From assembly GCF_014641695.1 (NCBI RefSeq), contig NZ_BMIF01000001.1, forward strand, positions 248,001 through 312,000: a DNA stretch of 64,000 bases, in the 5' to 3' direction. How positions within the stretch are numbered: position 1 is the first letter of the stretch; every line of letters begins with the position of its first letter. A program made the position numbers and the translations under genes. Positions 58,320 through 64,000 of this stretch are shown in pieces. Below the pieces are notes generated by a model. It did not search any database. It saw only the letters and a program-made list of their open reading frames with translations, and had not been told where the DNA came from. Origin of the DNA: Nitratireductor aestuarii (GTDB taxonomy: Bacteria; Pseudomonadota; Alphaproteobacteria; Rhizobiales; Rhizobiaceae).

Positions 58320-59422
58320 TTGCCTCGCTCATTTCACAAGACAGCAACATTGCGCAGCAGGTGATCGATGCCATCGGGCATCCCATAATCGTGGTCGACA
58401 AGGAAGGGTACATTACCTTCGCCAATGCGCAGGCCGAGGATTTCTTCCGCCTGAGTGCCGCGATGCTGGCGCGCAACAAGCTGAAGGACTTCGTGCCGTT
58501 CGGAAGCCCGCTGCTGGCGCTGGTCGAGCAGGTCCACGCGCGCCATGCGCCGATGAACGAGTACAAGATCGACATCTCGTCGCCGCGGCTAGGGCCAGAC
58601 AAGATCGTCGATGTCTATGTGGGCACCATTGGCGGCGGCAGCGACTCTGCTGTTGTGATGTTTCAGGAGCGCTCGATGGCGGAGAAGATTGACCGCCAGA
58701 TGACCCACCGCGGTGCGGCGCGTTCAGTCTCCGGGCTCGCCGCCATGCTGGGCCACGAGATCAAGAACCCGCTGTCAGGTATCCGAGGCGCTGCCCAGTT
58801 GCTGGAAGATGTCGTCTCCGACGAGGACCGCGCACTTACTCAGCTCATCACGCAGGAGACGGACCGGATCGTCAAACTGGTTGATCGAATGGAGGTCTTC
58901 TCGGACGATCGTCCCGTCGACCGCGAGCCCGTCAACATCCACGTCGTGCTGGACCACGTGAAGGTGATCGCCAAGAACGGCTTTGCCAAGCACATCACGA
59001 TCACCGAGGACTACGATCCTTCGCTGCCGCCCATCTACGCCAACCGGGATCAGATCGTGCAGGTCTTCCTGAACCTGATTAAAAATGCAGCGGAAGCCAT
59101 TGGAAACAATGACAAAGGCGAAATACGGTTGTCGACCGCCTTCCGCCCGGGCATCCGTCTCTCCGTTCCGGGTACAACCGAACGCGTGTCTCTTCCGCTG
59201 GAATTTTGCGTTCATGATAACGGTCCCGGAGTGCCGGATGACATCCAGCAAATCATCTTCGATCCGTTCATCACCACCAAGACGAACGGTTCCGGCCTCG
59301 GCCTCCCGCTCGTGGCCAAGATCGTCGGTGCCCACGGCGGCATTGTCGAGTGCGATACCTCCTCGAGGGGAACAACCTTCCGTGTGCTGATGCCGGCATG
59401 GCGCAAGGGCAATGATGATTAA
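58316..59422 (+). CDS. ntrB: Nitrogen regulation sensor histidine kinase NtrB
   Basis: NtrB (368 residues, cytoplasmic) phosphorylates NtrC under nitrogen limitation and is controlled by PII. It has an N-terminal PAS domain (about residues 15-125), the phosphoacceptor His147 in [15 protein letters not shown] and an HATPase_c domain with N-box [16 protein letters not shown] and GSGLGLPL. Its start overlaps dusB, so both are in one operon with ntrC. Confidence 0.97.
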   Translation: MIASLISQDSNIAQQVIDAIGHPIIVVDKEGYITFANAQAEDFFRLSAAMLARNKLKDFVPFGSPLLALVEQVHARHAPMNEYKIDISSPRLGPDKIVDVYVGTIGGGSDSAVVMFQERSMAEKIDRQMTHRGAARSVSGLAAMLGHEIKNPLSGIRGAAQLLEDVVSDEDRALTQLITQETDRIVKLVDRMEVFSDDRPVDREPVNIHVVLDHVKVIAKNGFAKHITITEDYDPSLPPIYANRDQIVQVFLNLIKNAAEAIGNNDKGEIRLSTAFRPGIRLSVPGTTERVSLPLEFCVHDNGPGVPDDIQQIIFDPFITTKTNGSGLGLPLVAKIVGAHGGIVECDTSSRGTTFRVLMPAWRKGNDD

Positions 59423-59448
59423 AAGCTACAAGAAACAGGTTTAAGCAT

Positions 59449-60924
59449 ATGACACAGCAGGCAAATATTCTTGTAGCCGATGACGATGCCGCGATCCGCA
59501 CGGTTCTCAATCAGGCATTGTCGCGGGCTGGCCATCAGGTTCGGGTTACCTCCAACGTCGCCACGCTGTGGCGCTGGGTTTCTGCTGGTGAAGGCGATCT
59601 CGTCATCACTGATGTGGTGATGCCCGACGAGAACATCTTCAACCTGCTGCCGCGCATCCGGAAGGCTCGTCCGGAGCTGCCCATCGTCGTGATGAGCGCG
59701 CAGAATACGTTCATGACGGCTATCCGTGCTTCGGAAGCCGGGGCCTATGAATACCTGCCGAAGCCCTTCGACCTGAACGAGCTTCTGCAGATCGTCGGCC
59801 GCGCGCTGGCTGAGCCGCGCGGCAAGGGCAACCAGGAAGCGGAGGCGGAGCAGTCTGAATCGATGCCGCTCATCGGTCGCTCCGCAGCGATGCAGGACAT
59901 CTACCGCACACTTGCCCGCCTGATGCAGACGGACCTGACCGTGATGATCACAGGCGAGTCCGGTACCGGCAAGGAGCTGGTTGCGCGTGCGCTTCATGAA
60001 TTCGGCCGTCGCCGCAAAGGTCCGTTTGTTCCCATCAACATGGCGGCCATTCCGCGAGATCTGATCGAGTCCGAGCTCTTCGGCCATGAGAAGGGCGCGT
60101 TCACCGGTGCACAACAGCGGTCGACAGGCCGCTTCGAGCAGGCGGAAGGCGGCACGCTGTTTCTCGACGAAATTGGCGATATGCCGATGGAGGCGCAGAC
60201 ACGTCTGCTGCGCGTGCTGCAGCAGGGCGAGTACACCACTGTCGGCGGGCGCACGCCTATCAAGACGGATGTGCGCATCATCGCGGCGACCAACAAGGAG
60301 CTGCGCAGCCTGATCAACCAGGGCCTGTTCCGCGAAGACCTGTTCTACCGCATCAACGTGGTGCCGCTGCGCCTGCCGCCGCTCAGGGAGCGCGCAGAAG
60401 ACATTCCGGATCTCGTCCGCCACTTCTTCGCTCAGGTGGAGAAGGAAGGGTTGCAGGCCAAGCGCATCACCAAGGCTGGCATGGACGTGATGGTGAACTA
60501 CCCTTGGCCTGGCAACGTGCGCGAACTGGAAAACCTCGTGCGCCGGCTGGCAGCACTCTATCCGCAGGATGAGCTTTCGGCCGAAATCATCCGCCACGAA
60601 CTTTCCGACACCTATCGCAACGAGATCCCGCAGCCGGGCGCTACACCTGCTGAAGGCATGACCCTCTCGCAGCTGGTGGAGCAGTATCTGCACCAGTACT
60701 TCTCGAAGCTCGGCGGTGAACTACCGCCGCCCGGGCTCTATGACCGGATCCTGATGGAGGTGGAGTACCCGCTGATCCTTCAGGTGCTGGCGGCTTGCCG
60801 CGGCAACCAGATCCGTGCGGCAGAGCTTTTGGGCCTCAACCGCAATACACTGCGCAAGAAGATCCGCGAACTTGGCATCGACGTCTATCGCGTCAGCAAG
60901 ATGGAGGCGCCGTTCTCGAGCTGA
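59449..60924 (+). CDS. ntrC: Nitrogen regulation response regulator NtrC
   Basis: NtrC (491 residues) activates sigma-54 promoters for nitrogen assimilation. Domains in order: receiver with phospho-acceptor Asp55 (ITDVVMPD), AAA+ ATPase with Walker A GESGTGKE, the sigma-54 contact loop GAFTGA and Walker [10 protein letters not shown], and a C-terminal Fis-type HTH ([20 protein letters not shown]). It lies 26 bases after ntrB. Confidence 0.98.
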   Translation: MTQQANILVADDDAAIRTVLNQALSRAGHQVRVTSNVATLWRWVSAGEGDLVITDVVMPDENIFNLLPRIRKARPELPIVVMSAQNTFMTAIRASEAGAYEYLPKPFDLNELLQIVGRALAEPRGKGNQEAEAEQSESMPLIGRSAAMQDIYRTLARLMQTDLTVMITGESGTGKELVARALHEFGRRRKGPFVPINMAAIPRDLIESELFGHEKGAFTGAQQRSTGRFEQAEGGTLFLDEIGDMPMEAQTRLLRVLQQGEYTTVGGRTPIKTDVRIIAATNKELRSLINQGLFREDLFYRINVVPLRLPPLRERAEDIPDLVRHFFAQVEKEGLQAKRITKAGMDVMVNYPWPGNVRELENLVRRLAALYPQDELSAEIIRHELSDTYRNEIPQPGATPAEGMTLSQLVEQYLHQYFSKLGGELPPPGLYDRILMEVEYPLILQVLAACRGNQIRAAELLGLNRNTLRKKIRELGIDVYRVSKMEAPFSS

Positions 60925-60967
60925 TCCTTTGGCCCATTCAACCCGGCAGAATTAGCCGCTTTTTGTG

Positions 60968-61005
60968 GAAGCCGTCGCCATTCAGGCTTCCTGGGCGTAT
61001 TGTTT
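60968..61005 (+). terminator. Hairpin after ntrC, possible terminator
   Basis: GGAAGCC (about 60969-60975) and GGCTTCC (about 60987-60993) form a seven-bp stem; TTGTTTTTG follows about ten bases later. It lies in the 150-base gap between ntrC and ntrY and could separate the two operons partly. Confidence 0.4.
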
Positions 61006-61083
61006 TTGCGTCTAGTGCACAAAGCGTTGTAAAGTTGCCACATTGCGTTGCAGATGTGCAACGCAGTTATGGTTGAGTCTATA

Positions 61084-63348
61084 ATGAGTCTAGAAGCGTC
61101 ATCGGCTAACACCACGCCTGCGGAAAAGCCAGCTCGGCCCGACGGGCGCCGGCTGCTGGCCTTGCCCGGTATTCTGGGCGTGGTCGGAGCTCTGCTCACG
61201 GCAATGGTATCCTTCACCGTGCTGCTGGGCCTGACGCCGCTTACCCCTGACGCTCCCACGACGATAACGCTCATCAGCATCAATGCAGCCTTCATCCTGC
61301 TGCTGATTGGCCTGATCGTGCGCGAGGCCCACCGCATCTATGCCGCCCGCCAGGGCGGGAAGGCGGCGGCGCGGCTCCACGTACGCATCGTGATGATGTT
61401 CTCGCTGGTGGCGGCGATCCCCGCCATTCTTGTGGCGATCATCGCTTCGATCACCCTCGATCTGGGTCTCGACCGTTGGTTTGAGCTGCGTACCCGCGTC
61501 ATCGTGCAATCGTCGCTGTCGATTGCCGAGGCCTATGTCCGCGAAAATGCCGGAACGCTGCAGGGCACGACGGTTTCCATGGCGGTCGACCTCGACCGTT
61601 TCCGCTCGGTCTATAGCCTCGACCGAAACGCCTTCCGCCAGCTCCTGACCCAGCAGACGATCGGGCGCGGTCTTGCGCATGCCGTGCTGATCCGTGACGA
61701 CCAGTCGGTTATCATGGCTGCCGACGTGCCGGAACCGTTGGAGATTCCGGTCCCGCCGGCAGGCGCAATCGAGAAGGCTTCCGAAGGCCGGCCCGTACTG
61801 TTCGACCTTGCGCCGAGCAACGTCATCGGCGCGATCTTCAAGCTGCGCGAAATCCCGGACGCCTACCTCTACACGCTCCGTCTGCTCGATCCGCAGGTTC
61901 TGCGCGCGCAGCGCATTGTTGCTTCGAACACCGACGAGTACCGGTCGCTTGAAGACAACCGCATGAACACGCAGGTTGCCTTCGCGCTCCTTTATCTCGT
62001 GGTGACGCTTGCGATCGTGCTGGCGGCCATCTGGACAGGCATCGCGGTGGCGGACCGGATCGTGCGGCCGATCCGCCAGTTGATTGGCGCGGCTGCCGCC
62101 GTGTCGCAGGGTGATCTCGACGTCGAGGTTCCTGTGCGTGCGTCCGACGGTGACGTGGCAGCACTTGGCGATACGTTCAACAAGATGACGTCCCAGCTGA
62201 AGAGCCAGCGCGATCAGCTGATTTCCGCCCGTGACACGATCGATGAGCGCCGCCGGTTCTCCGAAGCGGTTCTGGCCGGTGTCACGGCTGGCGTGATCGG
62301 CGTGGACGCGCAGGGCGTGATCACCATCGTCAACCGATCGGCAGAAACGATGCTCGCGATCCGCGCGACGGAGAGTGTCGGCAAGCCCTTGGGTGATATT
62401 CTTCCGCATCTGGCGCAGGTGTTCGAGGAGGGGCGCACGTCCGGCCGTCGCGTTCACCGCGAGCAGGTCACCTTCTACAGGGCGGGTGCCGAGCGCACGT
62501 TCAACATCCAGCTGACGTCCGAGGAACGGGCAGGGCGCCGCGAGCAGAGATCCTACGTCGTTACGGTCGATGACATTACGGATCTGGTCCAGGCTCAGCG
62601 CTCGTCGGCCTGGGCGGATGTAGCCCGCCGCATCGCTCACGAGATCAAGAACCCGCTGACGCCCATCCAGCTTTCCGCCGAGCGCATTCGCCGCCGCTAT
62701 GGCAAGGTCATCACCGAGGATCGCGAGGTTTTCGACCAGTGCACGGAAACGATCATCCGGCAGGTAGGCGATATCGGACGCATGGTGGACGAATTCTCGT
62801 CCTTCGCGCGCATGCCGAAGCCGGAGATGCAAATGCTCGACATTCGCGAGCCGTTGCGCGAAGCTTCCTTCCTGATCGAAGTGAGCCGGCCCGACATTCG
62901 TTTGGAACGCTTGCTGGGGAGTGAGCCTTTAATGGGAAGGTTCGACCCGCGCCTGCTCAGCCAGGCCTTCGGAAATATCATCAAGAATGCGTCGGAAGCG
63001 ATTGAGGGACAATCAGAACAAGATCGGGAGAAAGTCATCCGGATTGCGGCTCGCAGGCTCGGGCCCCAGATCGAGGTTCTGGTGATCGATACCGGCAAGG
63101 GATTGCCGAAAGAGAACAGACAACGCCTGCTTGAGCCCTATATGACCACCCGTGAGAAGGGAACCGGGCTCGGTTTGGCAATTGTGAAGAAAATTATCGA
63201 AGACCATGGTGGGAGGCTGGAGCTGCATGATGCGCCAGAAGATTTCCATGGGGGTGGCGGAGCCATGATCCGCATGGTTTTCCCGGCCCTTGAGGCCGGG
63301 GAGGCACAGGAAGAAGAAAGGACGGAAAAGGTCCAAAATGGCGTCTGA
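61084..63348 (+). CDS. ntrY: Nitrogen regulation sensor histidine kinase NtrY
   Basis: NtrY (754 residues) is a membrane-bound kinase pairing with NtrX, linked to nitrogen and redox or envelope control. It has three N-terminal membrane helices up to about residue 130, a periplasmic sensor region, another helix near residue 305, a HAMP domain, a PAS domain, the His box ARRIAHEIKNPLTPIQLSAE and an HATPase domain with NIIKNASEA and GTGLGLAIVKK. The start is uncertain; in-frame alternatives lie at 61069, 61054 and 61048. The end overlaps ntrX by 11 bases. Confidence 0.95.
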   Translation: MSLEASSANTTPAEKPARPDGRRLLALPGILGVVGALLTAMVSFTVLLGLTPLTPDAPTTITLISINAAFILLLIGLIVREAHRIYAARQGGKAAARLHVRIVMMFSLVAAIPAILVAIIASITLDLGLDRWFELRTRVIVQSSLSIAEAYVRENAGTLQGTTVSMAVDLDRFRSVYSLDRNAFRQLLTQQTIGRGLAHAVLIRDDQSVIMAADVPEPLEIPVPPAGAIEKASEGRPVLFDLAPSNVIGAIFKLREIPDAYLYTLRLLDPQVLRAQRIVASNTDEYRSLEDNRMNTQVAFALLYLVVTLAIVLAAIWTGIAVADRIVRPIRQLIGAAAAVSQGDLDVEVPVRASDGDVAALGDTFNKMTSQLKSQRDQLISARDTIDERRRFSEAVLAGVTAGVIGVDAQGVITIVNRSAETMLAIRATESVGKPLGDILPHLAQVFEEGRTSGRRVHREQVTFYRAGAERTFNIQLTSEERAGRREQRSYVVTVDDITDLVQAQRSSAWADVARRIAHEIKNPLTPIQLSAERIRRRYGKVITEDREVFDQCTETIIRQVGDIGRMVDEFSSFARMPKPEMQMLDIREPLREASFLIEVSRPDIRLERLLGSEPLMGRFDPRLLSQAFGNIIKNASEAIEGQSEQDREKVIRIAARRLGPQIEVLVIDTGKGLPKENRQRLLEPYMTTREKGTGLGLAIVKKIIEDHGGRLELHDAPEDFHGGGGAMIRMVFPALEAGEAQEEERTEKVQNGV

Positions 63349-64000
63349 TATTCTTGTTGTTGATGATGAAGCTGATATCCGCGAACTGGTCGCAGGTATC
63401 CTGAGTGACGAAGGCCATGAGACGCGTACTGCTGGCGACAGCGACTCCGCACTGGCGGCGATCGCCGAACGTGTTCCGCGCCTCCTTCTCCTGGACATCT
63501 GGCTTCAGGGTTCAAAGCTCGACGGCCTGGCTCTCCTCGATAAGGTGAAGACCATGCATCCGGAGCTGCCGGTGATCATGATCTCCGGCCACGGCAATAT
63601 CGAAACGGCGGTGAGCGCCATCCGGCGCGGCGCTTACGATTTCATCGAAAAGCCCTTCAAGGCCGACCGGCTGCTGCTCATTTGCGAGCGGGCACTGGAA
63701 ACCTCGAAGCTGAAGCGCGAGGTGTTGGACCTCAAGAAGAGAAGCGGCCACAGCTTTGATCTTGTTGGCAAGTCCCATGCGATCAATCAGCTTCATCAGG
63801 CGATCGACCGTGTTGCGGCCACCAACAGCCGGGTGATGCTGATCGGCCCGTCGGGCTCCGGCAAGGAGCTGGCGGCCCGCGCTATCCACGCACGCTCTGC
63901 CCGTCGCGAAGGGCCTTTCGTCTCGGTCAACGCGGCCTCCATTACGCCGGACCGCATGGAGATCGAGCTCTTCGGTACGGAAACGAGCGAGGACGGAACG
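63338..64000 (+). CDS. ntrX: Nitrogen regulation response regulator NtrX, partial
   Basis: The first 221 codons are present and the gene runs off the right edge. The receiver domain has the acidic pair Asp9-Asp10 and phospho-acceptor Asp53 (LLLDIWLQG), with a Lys in FIEKPFKADR. The AAA+ domain begins near residue 140, and Walker A appears as GPSGSGKE. The ATG at 63338 overlaps the end of ntrY, so the pair is translationally coupled. Confidence 0.96.
   Translation, partial: MASDILVVDDEADIRELVAGILSDEGHETRTAGDSDSALAAIAERVPRLLLLDIWLQGSKLDGLALLDKVKTMHPELPVIMISGHGNIETAVSAIRRGAYDFIEKPFKADRLLLICERALETSKLKREVLDLKKRSGHSFDLVGKSHAINQLHQAIDRVAATNSRVMLIGPSGSGKELAARAIHARSARREGPFVSVNAASITPDRMEIELFGTETSEDGT

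Overview
The window looks like chromosome of an alphaproteobacterium of the order Rhizobiales, most likely near Phyllobacteriaceae (Mesorhizobium, Nitratireductor or Aquamicrobium type). This is inferred from gene order and family types, not from a database search. Supporting signs are a 14-gene nuo operon with a long NuoE, a circularly permuted ssrA (tmRNA) gene, a fused ispDF, a DksA lacking most zinc ligands, the order ftsB-pdhA-pdhB-pdhC-lpd-lipA-ratA-cinA-ispDF-dusB-ntrB-ntrC-ntrY-ntrX, RIME-like palindromic repeats, and uniformly GC-rich coding. No rRNA, tRNA, insertion sequence, prophage or CRISPR array was seen.

Layout. 1-5.6 kb: the end of a conserved hypothetical gene, a periplasmic cupin, a small EamA-type transporter, a TRAP transporter (dctP-dctQ-dctM, minus strand) and a divergent crotonase. 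5.6-7.8 kb: a minus-strand group of a YcaQ-type DNA glycosylase, a DUF2946-like protein and a PCu(A)C copper chaperone. 8.2-26.6 kb: complex I (nuoA-N), then birA, ribonuclease J and methylmalonyl-CoA epimerase. 26.8-31 kb: a DUF1467 protein, proS and lolC-lolD. 31-33 kb: a gene-poor, repeat-bearing stretch with one small membrane-peptide ORF, then dksA. 33-36.4 kb: an ABC importer (binding protein, permease, ATPase) and a P-loop protein. 36.5-37.3 kb: ssrA on the minus strand and a DUF2853 gene. 37.6-44.8 kb: thyA, a marR-SDR pair with a strong operator-like palindrome, folA, hflK-hflC, DUF2065 and a DegP-type protease. 44.9-46 kb: a divergent pair (SDR and DUF3008) with back-to-back candidate EcfG promoters. 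46.1-55.5 kb: ftsB-like gene, pyruvate dehydrogenase genes, an SGNH hydrolase, an HdeD-like protein, lpd, lipA, a RatA-like protein and a P-loop kinase-like protein. 55.5-64 kb: cinA and ispDF (minus), then dusB and the two nitrogen two-component systems ntrBC and ntrYX; ntrX runs off the end.

Most of the window is core metabolism. Pyruvate dehydrogenase with LipA-dependent lipoylation feeds NADH to complex I; ThyA and FolA form the thymidylate cycle; HflKC and DegP handle envelope quality control.

The most unusual object is a 446-bp cassette inserted between nuoC and nuoD. It holds one gene of the four-helix-bundle family known from 23S rRNA intervening sequences. It is bounded by perfect 30-bp inverted repeats, each made of four copies of the heptamer TGAATGG or its complement. 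The left repeat contains the nuoC stop codon and the start codon of the inserted gene. It looks like a mobile or domesticated intervening-sequence element sitting in a protein-coding operon.
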